From Temnothorax longispinosus (Eukaryota; Arthropoda; Insecta; Hymenoptera; Formicidae), in the NCBI RefSeq assembly GCF_030848805.1, contig NC_092364.1:21185447-21249446 (forward strand): a DNA stretch of 64,000 bases. Direction: 5' to 3'. Positions 53,857 to 64,000 of the stretch are shown piece after piece (position 1 is the first letter of the stretch; every line of letters starts with the position of its first letter). The notes beneath the pieces are model-generated. The model searched no databases, had not been told where the DNA came from, and worked only from the letters and a program-made list of their open reading frames with translations. Position numbers and translations under genes: made by a program.

Positions 53857-53996
53857 TGTCCATTTCTACCAATGTAGATTAACTTATTTAATCTCGATTT
53901 AGTTGATTTGTTATCTTTTTCTAATTTTAAGAATTAGAAAAGGATAATAAGTAATTAAGTTAAACTGAGCATTGGAATCTACATTAGAAATTGACA
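53857..53996. mobile_element. Palindromic MITE family, copy C
   Basis: Starts TGTCCATTTCTACCAATGTA, one base after the TTA duplication of the Harbinger-like MITE, and ends in the inverted form. The central TTTTTCTAATTTTAAGAATTAGAAAA palindrome is shared with copies A and B. Confidence 0.78.
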
Positions 53997-54419
53997 TTAG
54001 ACGTTTAATAAACGTATTATACGACATATTTCTATCTTAGATAAATCTACTATTTCAATTACACTCAATAAGCCAGATAACGCTATAAACAATTCTTTAC
54101 AAGCACGATAGATTTTCTCGGTCTCTCGCATGAATAAAACTTTGAAGAATTAAATATCGATATCATCACTATATTATGTCATTATGTATTCATTTGTATT
54201 CTTAATGATATAAAAACGATTACAAAAAAACGACACGTCTGCACTCATATATCATATCCTTCAGAGACATGACTAGCTGATTTCGCGCATTGTCCACGAG
54301 TTTCTTTTTTTTTTTTAACTTGTTTGGACAGGACTTTACGTAAACAATTTTTCTATTTACGAAATCTTCGGGAACCTACGAGATAATTCAAACGATTCGA
54401 CTATCGATTCGGTAAATTA

Positions 54420-54620
54420 TTTTGCTTTCGAGCGCACGCAGCCACGCGGGCACGCCTGGCACGCACATGCGATCATTGCGATCCTGCGATCTGCGTCGTC
54501 TGTCACATTGTCGTGGCATCTTTCAAGCTTTCAACAGCATTAGCACGAGAAATTGTTTCTTCCCTGAGTTTGGCTCTTCTACAGTTCTAAATAATGACCA
54601 CGTTGCACACCGACAAGGTA
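54420..54620 (+). promoter_or_regulatory. Probable FKBP8 promoter and 5' UTR exon
   Basis: GC/CpG-rich block about 0.5 kb upstream of the FKBP8 start codon, ending in a GACAAG|GTAAAA donor-like site at about 54616. Spliced to an acceptor near 55030-55056 it would give an untranslated first exon. It contains a short upstream ATG (eight codons to the donor). Assignment is by position and composition. Confidence 0.35.
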
Positions 54621-55080
54621 AAAAAAAGAAAGAGAACGGAAAAATATAATAAAGTTCTTATTTTGTCGATCAAAGTCATGATCGAGCTGGTTTCCCTAAC
54701 GGTTTTATCGCGAGACAAACAAGTATCTTTCGTACTTATTCATTCTCGTTATCGCTGCGCTAAGCACTCTTCAAGGTGCGCAAGGTGCGTTTTTTCCACG
54801 GCATTTATTCCTGGTTTAAAGCAAATCGGGAAAAAATATTCTACGTTTAAAATTTCGAGACAGCTCGAGGAGGCTTTATAGAAATTTGTCGCGCGAGGTT
54901 TTCGTGGTTAAAAACGATGAATTATGTCCAATAAAATTATATTACGCGTTATAGAACCTTGACATAGATATTGCTTTATTTTTGCGAGAAAACGAGAAGA
55001 TCCGTTACACTTGTGGAAAAATAATTGCAGCCTTATTTTATTATTTTATTAATAGTAATCAAAGCAAATTTTTGTCTAAG

Positions 55081-56593
55081 ATGGATGAAAATGTGACGCC
55101 AAAGCGGCCAGAGACGCCAGAATCGCTAGAGACACCAGAGTCGCCAGAGACAGAAGCACAGGACGTTTCTATTCAGGAATCTAATTGCAGTAACAATTCC
55201 AAGGATCTTTCAATGGATGAGACCTTGGAGGATGAACAGTGGTTAGATATACTTGGCAACGGTCAGCTGAAGAAGAGAGTTGTAAAGAAGGGCGAGCAAA
55301 ATGTAAAGCCACAGAGAGGCGATATATGTACAGTAACGATTATGGGTGTACTTGACAGTGGTAAAGTGGTGGAAGAACATGTAGATAAGCAGATACAAAC
55401 AGGAGACATGGAAGTGGTACAGGTATTATAACTGTCATTAGAATTTTGTCACTTATGTCGCAATTGTTATAGTATCTTGTTCATATAATAATGAGATTCA
55501 ACGTGCAGGGATTAGATCTAACGATTGTATTGATGGAACTGGGTGAAATTGCTGTAGTTGTAGTCGATCCTAGATTTGCGTATGGCACACGTGGAACAGC
55601 ATCTATACCATCTAACGCTACTATTACATACACGGTTGAATTGAAGGAAATAAAAGAGGAGCCTGAGATAGAAACTTTAAGCATTACGCAAAGGAGAGAA
55701 ATAGGGTAATAGTTTTGTTTATGAGCCATATATGTGAAGGTCACTTATTTTCTGCAGCCAAGTGCTGTTCAAAGATAAGGCTTTACGTGATTTATCTTTT
55801 TAACTTCTTTGCATCATGTTGTAATTTATTTCTTTACAGCAACAAGAAACGGGAACGTGGAAACTGGTTTTTTATGCGAAAAGACGTTAATCACGCGATA
55901 CTATGTTATCGGAGAGCGTTACAATATCTACTCATAGACGATGATACAAGATGGAATAAAAATGAAGAAACAGAGACGGTTAGCGATACTGAACTGCAAG
56001 CTCTGTTAGATGATTGTGTAAAGGTGTATAACAATTTAGCAGCTGCATTAATTGAAACTGATGCCTACCACTCAGCTTTAGATAATGTAAACAAAGTTCT
56101 AAAGTATCAACCAAACAATACGAAAGCTCTGTACAGAAAAGGTAGTAAAAAATCTTGCCTAAAGTTTTTTCTTTTATTTTGTCTTGTTTTTTTTTAATAA
56201 ACCAACTTTTTTAAATAATATCCTTGATTTATACTTCATATGATAAAAGTACATATTTTTCTACATATATGTGTATTATTTACAGGAAAAATATTCAAAA
56301 TCCAAGGACACTATGGAAAGGCTTATCTAACTTTTCTTGAAGCATTAAAGATAAATCCAGAATTGTGGTCGGTAAAGTTAGAATTGGCGAGTTTAAAAGA
56401 AAAAATGGCAAAACAGAATGAGAAAGAAAAGTCTCTATATGCTAAAATGTTGGGTATAAATAAAGAATCTGATAAGCCGTCAAAGGATGTAAAGGTAGAA
56501 GATAAAAGTAAAATTGCTAAAGGAATACTATGGACTCTGCTTGGAGCATCTGCTGTTGTCGTTGGCATGCTTGTACACAGATTTGCATCGTGA
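55081..56593 (+). CDS. Fkbp8: FKBP8-like tail-anchored FK506-binding/TPR protein
   Basis: Co-chaperone of outer mitochondrial and ER membranes; relatives bind Hsp90 and Bcl-2 and take part in mitophagy. Exons 55081-55422, 55509-55705, 55840-56141 and 56286-56593 join in phase to 382 residues (human FKBP8 is ~412). Residues 1-55 are acidic with PETPES repeats. An FKBP-type domain spans about 60-170 (RGDICTVTIMG, DLTIVLMELGE, DPRFAYG); like other FKBP8 proteins it lacks much of the canonical drug-binding core. TPR helices follow from about 180 to 325 (RGNWFFMRKD, YNNLAAALI, KALYRKG, GKAYLTFLEALKINPE). The C-terminus is a single hydrophobic anchor at ~359-377 followed by HRFAS. The chosen ATG has a good AAGATGG context; an in-frame ATG at 54982 would cross a likely splice acceptor. 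AATAAA lies at 56747-56752. Confidence 0.94.
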
Positions 56594-56746
56594 AAAAGAA
56601 AAAAAAAGGAATAGAAAAGGCAAACCAGCTAAGAAGGTGCAAAATAAGTTGTATTTTTTGTGTTAATTATTGTGAATTTTTATAATTATACAAATATTAA
56701 ATTATATATTTTTAACAATATTTCTATATGTAAGTATATTTGAACC

Positions 56747-56752
56747 AATAAA
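56747..56752 (+). terminator. Polyadenylation signal, FKBP8
   Basis: AATAAA about 155 bp after the stop codon, on the coding strand. Confidence 0.55.
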
Positions 56753-57691
56753 TGGTAAACATAAATTCAAAATCTTGCAAATAGTTATATGAAATAACTG
56801 TTTTATGATAGTTCAAACATATATACATATTTACATATTAGATTTTATAATATATTATTAAAAATTACAAAGTGCAGTTTTCTTTATTTTAATTATGTTT
56901 AATATATTCTATTAAAGAAGTACACATTGTGTTAATTAAATATAAACGCATTATATCAAATTCTTGAGTTCTTCTGCAGTCTTTAAGACACGTATCTAAA
57001 TAATACATATACAAATTAAAAATATCGTATATATGTATAAGTACGAGTTATTTTCATTTTACAGGTACATTGTTGAATAAAAAATATAATAGGAAAATAA
57101 TCCAAGAGGGGAATTCTTAACTTTTAATTGGCTTAACTGACCGGAAGTTCAGCTGTATATAAAATCTACATCTGTATAAATAAAATAGTAACACGTGAAT
57201 TTAAAAACTAATCTCAAGTGCTTAATAATTATTATTTTTATTTGTCAGTTAAATATAAATTAAATCTAGACTAATGTACGCATTATATAATTTCGCATTT
57301 GTCATTTTTTATTTATGTAAAAGAAGTTTGTATTTAATATAGATTAACTTAGTGTTTATTTTTATTTTTTAATAAAATTTGCGATGTTTGTATTTTAATG
57401 AAATAAATTTTATATGATATAACTCTGAAAATATTGAAATGTTTGCTTATTGTATGAGGTAATAAAAATTCTCTATTTTGAAAGAACATATATTTATTCA
57501 TATTTAAAAATTAAAATAAAATGTTAAATTACATCTTATAAAAAATATATTTTATAAAATTTAATAACATATTCGTTGTTAACAAAATAAATAGATTCAT
57601 ATTTATTTTAATAAAATACGATGAGATTCTAAATTTAAGCAACTGCGATGAAAGTTAAACAATATACATACATATTCCGCTATATAAATCT
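56753..57691. other. AT-rich spacer between convergent genes
   Basis: The 3' flanks of FKBP8 (+) and the zinc-finger gene (-). Strongly AT-rich, with no coding signal. On the minus strand an AATAAA at 57602-57607 could serve the zinc-finger gene. Confidence 0.5.
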
Positions 57692-60287
57692 TCAAATATT
57701 AAGGAATGCTGGAAATTCATGAGTTAAATAATTTTCTATCGTTTCCATTTTACTATTATTGTTCACAAGCGGAAACGAGCCTTCAATATTTTCCAATGAT
57801 ATCTCCGAATAACTTGTATTGTCACAATACATTTGATCAGTGTTCAAAAGACTACTTTGAAATTCTATATCCTGATAATCCGGTAAATTCAATATTTCAT
57901 TGCAATTTGCTTCAAACTGATCAACGAGTTCATTAGTAGGTAACAATTCCAAGTTATTGGTGATTTCTACAGTAAGCACTTGTCCCGTATTAACATCTAC
58001 TAATGAAAGAACTTGTGGGATAGAATCGACGGTAGATGAATTTGTAAGTTCCAACGACAAGTTAGGGCATTCGGGATTTTCTTCAGGATTTAATAATGGT
58101 TGTACTTCCAGTTGCAAATCAACTGCCTGTTTCTTTTCATTTGTGACTGAGCAATCTCTTTCTTTATTCTTTGAAATTGATTCGCATCCTTTTCCGGTTT
58201 TGATTTTATTAGTTTCTGATCTGTTTGGTTTTTCTGGTACCGGCACAAGATGACCATCTTTTGTTTTCATGAACTTTACCACCTGTTTGAAACAGTAAAT
58301 GAATACATATCGTGTACAAAGTATAACAAGTAAGAGTTTATTAAGGATTCTTTTTTACCTTTTTCTTTTTTTCCAGTGTAATTCTGTGACAGGTTTCCAT
58401 GTGACGAGTGAGGTGATGCGAGCGTTTGAATGCGGTGCTACATTGCATACAGGCAAACGGCCGATGCTGCTCGTGCGACAATTTATGTCTCTTCAGTAAG
58501 CTGTTTCTCTTAAACGCTTTGCCACATTCTTCGCAGATGAATTGTCGCTCCTTACTGTGAATGTAAAGTACATGATCCTTGAGAATGCTAACGCTGGTAA
58601 ACGTCTTGCCGCAATGCTCGCACACGATATTCCGCTCTTCTACATGCAGTTGTTTATGCCTATCTAGATCCGTCCTTCTGGCACACTGAAACGTGCACCC
58701 ATATATATTACAGGCGAATCGCTTTGCGCCCTTGTGAATGCGTCTGATGTGTTGATCCAGGGCTCTCTGTGTGAGCAATCTTTTCGAACAGATCGCACAG
58801 GAAAATATAGCCCTTACAGGTACATCCCGGTTGACTTTATTAAGATGTAACGCAGACTCCAAGTGTCGAAAATAGTCGTCTTTCTTTGCGAACGTGTGTC
58901 TACAATCGGCACAAAAATATGGACCTGTAAAATAATATTATTAGATGATAAATAAATAAATAAAAGAGAAATCTTGTTCATTAATACAATTTTAATATTC
59001 GTTACCATTTGTCGAATCTTGCTCGCTTAATTTTGGGCTGTGAACCACCTTGTAGTGTTCGTGCGCTTTCTTCTTCGACGCGAAAGTAATATCGCAGCGT
59101 GGACACTTGTAATTGTCATGATTCTGAATGTGGTACAGATACGTCTGCTCGATACTGAACGTTTGCAAACATTGCTGGCATTTGAATCGCCTCTTCTTAC
59201 AGTATTTCTCCTCGTGCTCCTTTTCGTCTGTATCCGCGCTTATCATATCTCCGCATTCCGGACATACCTTACCGCCTTGATAGCTGTGCTTCGCTCGATG
59301 ACGGTTCAGAAGGGCGCGTTTAGGAAAACTTTTCGGGCACACGTCGCATAAATGAGGATGCCTGACCACCCTTTCTCCGTGCGCGCGAAACAAGTGAACT
59401 TCTAAATGCTTTCGTCTGGCGAATTTGTCGTTACAGTGAGGACAATTATTTTTCTGATGACCCTCCAAATGACGATCCAAATGTCTTTTATATCTGAATG
59501 TCATTAGGCATTGCTCACACTTCTGCTCACACTTCTGTTCGTTTCCATCTGACAACTCCAGATTACCGATTTTTATTTCACGTTTCAATTCGGATGTGAT
59601 ACTTTGATTTATACAACCGTCGTCTTTGTTGATGTTAGAATTTGAATCCATATTATTTCCTGCGTAAGGTTCGACAGAACAATTGTAGTTCCCTATTTTC
59701 TTTCTTTCTAAACGTTGATCTTTATCAGATGTACAGAATTCATTACTATTAACAGTTATTGTTACATCATTCGATTCTTTGCTCGAGCAATTTGAAAAAT
59801 TCGAAAAGTTCAGACTCATCGTGTTGAAATGTTGACTCGAATGTGAAATACTAACATCGGTTGATCGGTCTTTCGTCTTTTCCTCTTTGCTCTTTGCAGA
59901 CTCTTCGGCATTTTGCAGGAGGAGGCTTTCAATTTTCATGAAATCAATGCTATTCAAATTAACATCGTCCAAACCGTCGTCTCCCTGTAAACCAATGTCT
60001 GTGGCACTTGTGGGAGCGACCACCAGACCAACCTCAGAGTTCTTACTCTCGAGGCTGCCGATGCATTCTCTCAGATAATCATAGCTGTCCATCTCGCCAT
60101 TCTCCGTGCCCACGTTCGGGACAGCATCCAGGGTCGAGTAATCCTGGGGAAAGGTGGATGAAATATACAATACGAAAACTGTTAGACGACATCCAACGCG
60201 ACAATTGCGACGGTATATCTCATAAAAGTAACTTTATAGTTCAATAGGCACCTCACCTGGCTGTCAAACAAACGTAGCGTCATCATT
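57692..60287 (-). CDS. C2H2 zinc-finger protein with 12 fingers
   Basis: Probable nuclear DNA-binding protein; I cannot name the orthologue. Exons on the minus strand: 60258-60287, 59006-60143, 58359-58924, 57692-58282; 774 residues, phases consistent, GT-AG throughout. An acidic, Ser-rich N-terminal region (~1-215) has no recognised domain. Fingers 1-6 (~220-380) begin CEQC, CPHC, CDVC, CPEC, CQQC and CPRC; the fourth is irregular, ending HEEKYC rather than HxxxH. Fingers 7-12 (~393-570) begin CADC, CAIC, CNIYGC, CEHC, CEEC and CMQC, with the longer C-X4-C spacing in finger 9, as in TFIIIA-type fingers. A basic KKKK stretch follows, then a ~195-residue acidic, Leu-rich tail (QVLSLVDVNTGQVLTVEITN) that resembles an activation region. 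The first exon codes only MMTLRLFDSQ. Confidence 0.9.
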
Positions 60288-61128
60288 TCGGACCGTGAAG
60301 ATTTAACCGATATTTGGACGAGAATGCGATTGTTTTATATGTAGTAGGAGATGTGCTACATTTAGCTTGTTAGTCGGTTGTAGAAGGATTATGCCGAATA
60401 TCTCCGTGAAATTACGCCAATTCTTCAAAACATTCGTCGGATAATCGCATGACGCATAACCTAAAAAGCGTTGTGCAAAAAGCCTAAAAATGTTCATATA
60501 CTGTAGATATACATGTCGCGTATGCATATTGGAAATATGGATAATCGAACTATTATACTTTATTCGGGACGAAAAAGAAGATTTAAAAAAAATAATAGAT
60601 AATTCTAATTAAATTGTTCAGCTACGGTTTGCATAAGTAAGTTAATCTACGAGATTGATGATATTCAAAAATAATCGCTTTTCGCGACAGATCCCGATCG
60701 AATAAATTTCGTGAAATACGCATTTCTTTCGTCATCGATACGCAAACACTGAATTTGTGCGATTATTAAATATTGAAGCATATATTTATTTATTATGGCT
60801 TATTTAGATATCTTACAGTTTTCGGCAAATCGGGTATAAAATAGAGCAGAGATTTCTTGATGAAAAATTGAAAATAAAGATATTAGTCAGAAATTAATTA
60901 GAAAGATGCTATATCGTTGAATCTAGATTGTTAATATATGCATTTTGCAGGATTTATATATTTGAAATGCAATATATTTAAACTTTCGTCTTCATATATC
61001 TTATTCGGACATTCCATTCCGCAGATATTCTAGACTCATATATTATAATTTGATATATTTCAAACAGCTGATAAAACGCATAACTATTTGAAGAAGTTAT
61101 TAAAAATTTTTTATTATATATTTTATTT
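60288..61128. other. Upstream region of the zinc-finger gene
   Basis: AT-rich, apart from about 150 bp next to the start codon. No TATA box or recognised exon. Confidence 0.4.
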
Positions 61129-62198
61129 TTGGAAAAAATAGTTCGCAGTGGTCTAATTGATTCACGTCGTAGTTATCGACCGAGGTGCGCGAAGTTATCG
61201 ACGCGGCGCGGCGCAGCGCGCGGCGTTAACTTTCGAACTTCTCAATTGGCAGGCGTCGCGGACACGAAACGGATCGGCGCCGCGGCGTCGTGCAGGGTCG
61301 GCGTTGCGACGCGTTTAATTAGTGAGTAACAGCCCTAATTGACGTCGATATTTCAATATTTGACAATAACTCGATGCAAATATAGCGTTTGCATATCGGT
61401 GACGGTGACACGCTTTGAGACGCGTATATATATTCGTGAGACTCCGATCGAAAGTCGTGCGAGCGGCCGGCTGACAAAGCGACGACCGTACTTTCGAATA
61501 TTTTCCATTTCACGGACGTTTATTTGATTCCAACGCGCATATTTATTTACTCGCATTATTATACAAGATATTATACGATAATCGCCATAAAATGCGAGAG
61601 TACGTTTGTAACTTAATTGTTCTTTGCGCGAAGCATCGAAAGAATACGCAAAAATACATAAATAAAGGCAGTAGGCCTGTTCCGTTTTAGGCCTGAACTT
61701 CTTGCACTTTCCTCTTTTTCTTTTCACGTTGGAGAGAAAAAGAGAAAGGATGAACTGTGCAAGAAATTCAGCTAAAACGATCAGGCCATTTCGAAACGCT
61801 ACCCAACGCATACCCCCTTCCACCCTTCCCCAACGTAGCGGGTAGCGTCGCGAAATGGCAGTGGCACCACTGCATACAGGCTGCCACCCGCCGTAGACGC
61901 GCCATCGCCGCGACGATGGTTGCTCCTGTCGCGTGAAGTTAACCGCGCGACTTTCGAATTTTCTGTACTCCGTACTCGAGACTCGTCGCGAGCACGCCGA
62001 GCGAGCCGTAGGCCGTAGTTTCGCGCGCTTGTACTTTCCTCCGCGTTAATACTCCGTCTCGACGAGAAATAATAAGGTACGCGTCGCGTGTCGGGAGTGC
62101 CGTGCAAAGTGCCGCGCGCCTGTCATGTTCGGTTAGTATACGCGCGCGATCGTAATTCACTTGTCTCGCGAGTGCCGTGTGTGATTCGTGTGAACGCC
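61129..62198 (+). promoter_or_regulatory. CpG-rich interval: promoter/5' UTR of the gene starting at 62199
   Basis: Two CpG-dense blocks (about 61180-61320 and 61800-62200) stand out from the surrounding AT-rich DNA. The second runs straight into the start codon. Between them lies a hairpin (61674-61787). The first block contains GTTATCGAC twice. It may also be shared with the divergent zinc-finger gene about 0.9 kb away. Transcription starts are not readable. Confidence 0.4.
61674..61787. repeat. 114-bp imperfect hairpin
   Basis: The left arm GGCCTGTTCCGTTTTAG...TTCTTGCAC...CTCTTTTTCT pairs with the right arm AGAAAAAGAG...GTGCAAGAA...CTAAAACGATCAGGCC. The loop is about 10 bases. Fold-back transposon or small-RNA precursor; no duplication of flanking bases is evident. 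Confidence 0.7.
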
Positions 62199-62281
62199 AT
62201 GAAAGGAGACAGGGAGCGGAGTAAGGGCCAGGAGGGGAAGGAGGCCGGGGAGGCGTCGGGCGACGTCGGAGGAGCTACGGG
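62199..62281 (+). CDS. First coding exon of an unrecognised gene (partial)
   Basis: The start codon in CGCCATGAAAG context opens a frame of 27 codons and two bases, reading MKGDRERSKGQEGKEAGEAS and then Gly/Asp-rich residues, up to a strong GGTGAGTG donor. The peptide is charged and low-complexity, so no family can be named. GC content is far above the flanks, which is normal for a CpG-island first exon. The remaining 1.7 kb of the window would be its first intron. Confidence 0.55.
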
Positions 62282-64000
62282 GTGAGTGAATTTATCATTT
62301 GTTTATTTATTCTTGAAGAATTAGCCTGAGTAGATGCGGTAACAGTCTAATCTCGTCCCGCTGGAATCGTCTTCCAATTGTATATGACAATATTGACATT
62401 ATTGACAATGATCCGATCCGAGCTTGTTTCAATACCCGCAAGGTGGTGTATCAATGTCGAAGCAGGATCGTACCGATATTTGAACATGATCGATTATTAT
62501 GTGATCATTCCTATTTAGAGTTTATTGAAGGATGTTTGAGGGCAATGAAATATTTTTTTTTTCAAATGTTATATCTATGAAGTAATATGAATAAAATCTT
62601 AATTGTTTTCCCCGGCGAAGACTGCTTTGCAATATCATTTATGTAATATGATGTGTACGTATAAAATATTTTACATTATTTTAAGACGCTTGAAAGATAT
62701 TTAACAAAATATTTACGATATATGAAATGTTTTATTAAATATTATAATTATTAAATATTAATTTATGTAATTTTTTTTCAATTTTTTACATAACTACATA
62801 ATATTTTACCATGTTGAAGTTACAATTCTTTAGATCATTTATATAAAAATTGATGATATTTATTTATGAAACGTTATGCAATTCCTTCATTAAGCATCTG
62901 ATCAATGAACGAATAAAGAAAGACAGTCATAAACATGGAAAGTCGTTTACGTGAGAACGCGAGCGCATATTTTTGAGGAGAAAATACTCGATAGCCAGAA
63001 GGAGTGACAGAAATATATGTTCGGTTTATTTCATATGCACCATCGTGTATTTCACATTTAGCTATTAGAACTTTTTTTTTTAAATATTGTAATTTTGAAC
63101 GATACATTTACATATACGTCATAAACACATAAAGTTTTTACGCTGGGGATTAACTCTTTCGGCAGAGGTACTTTCGACTCAAGGCCAGACGGCCGAATTT
63201 CCCTTAAAATCTGCGACAGCTCGTATAATGTATATATTATATGTATATGCATATATTCGCCGCCACTTCGCATTCTGTGCTTTGTGAACATGCGTCTGAA
63301 CTTCCTTACAAGGCAAAGACTCTTACAAGCTATGATATGTATCTTTTTTTTGTGTGCAGTTCACAAAATACTTCCTTAGTCCAGTTCCTTAGCCCGACTA
63401 ATTAGATTAGTTAAGAGAAAGAAGATATTCAGGCAGAAATAGAAACTGTCGAGAAAATGTGTATACATATATATGTATATATACACATATGTATGCGCAT
63501 ATATACATACACACATAATACATGCCATCTATGAAATTATATATACGGATTATAATATATAAAATATTCGTAGACAATTATAATGAATTATATAATATTG
63601 TTTTATATCTATATAAGGGAGGAGATATGTCTTACAACATATGCTATAAATAATTGTAATAGTACGTGTTCAATATCTAGTAAGAAAATTTCTTTCTGCA
63701 CGCTTGCGGATCGAATAATAAAATTTTAATTTAACATATTTATAATATTTGTAATTAATTTCATACAATGCAAATCTGATGGCACTGTACATGATTGGAT
63801 AAAGACGAGTTTTATAATTGAAAATTTTTTAAGGTCTAAGATATCTCATATATCGAATGTTGACATTTTTCGGGAAATCATCCAGGTTGTAGCGATGATT
63901 GAATAAGACGTGTAAATTATTACGATTAGCCATCAATCCGCATTGATAAATAATGTTACATCTGCAATTTAAGACGAGAAAAATTTACGCTTAAAATGAG
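62282..64000 (+). other. Likely intron 1 of the gene starting at 62199
   Basis: AT-rich, no convincing exon. Contains TA/CA microsatellite sequence at about 63458-63517 (runs of TATATA, ACATATG and ATACACACA). Intron status is inferred from the upstream donor. Confidence 0.4.

Noticed and set aside
54982..55080. In-frame N-terminal extension of FKBP8
   Set aside because: It crosses AG acceptor-like sites and reads into AT-rich intron-like sequence. The ATG at 55081 has better context and gives the family-like acidic start.

Overview
This window looks like a stretch of insect nuclear genome, most likely from a hymenopteran (an ant is my best guess). The genes have introns with GT-AG splice sites, the intergenic DNA is AT-rich but keeps many CpG-rich islands, and one gene is an RR-1 insect cuticle protein. 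The Sep15/SELENOF orthologue carries cysteine where vertebrates use selenocysteine, which fits insects that have lost selenoproteins. The species itself cannot be read from the sequence.

I could reconstruct six protein-coding genes exon by exon with consistent reading phase, plus the first coding exon of a seventh. (1) An RR-1 cuticular protein on the minus strand (9351-10722), with a four-codon first exon and a TATA box. (2) Acid sphingomyelinase on the plus strand (32885-39659), nine coding exons, 735 residues, all metal/catalytic residues present. (3) SELENOF on the plus strand (45406-46249), four exons. (4) Pep-like zinc finger protein on ecdysone puffs on the minus strand (47788-52217), nine coding exons. 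(5) FKBP8-like tail-anchored FKBP/TPR protein on the plus strand (55081-56593), four exons. (6) A 12-finger C2H2 zinc-finger protein on the minus strand (57692-60287), four exons. (7) The start of an unrecognised gene on the plus strand (62199-62281), continuing past the window end.

Layout: 1-9.3 kb has no supported gene. The cuticle gene sits alone at 9.4-10.7 kb. A gene-poor region of about 22 kb (10.8-32.8 kb) follows, holding fold-back and terminal-inverted-repeat elements, a degenerate tandem array near 28 kb and a GC-rich island near 18.5 kb. From 32.9 kb to the end the genes are much denser. Pep and FKBP8 diverge from an interval that contains four separate fold-back elements. FKBP8 and the zinc-finger gene converge. 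The zinc-finger gene and the gene at 62.2 kb diverge from a CpG-rich interval.

The genes do not form one pathway: structural cuticle, lysosomal/secreted lipid hydrolysis, ER glycoprotein quality control, nuclear RNP, mitochondrial/ER-anchored chaperone, and DNA binding. No rRNA, tRNA or CRISPR array was seen. The most unusual content is the non-coding repeat material: several hairpins, a three-copy palindromic family, an element with a clean 8-bp target duplication, and the roughly 150-170 bp array. I found no convincing new multi-gene system.
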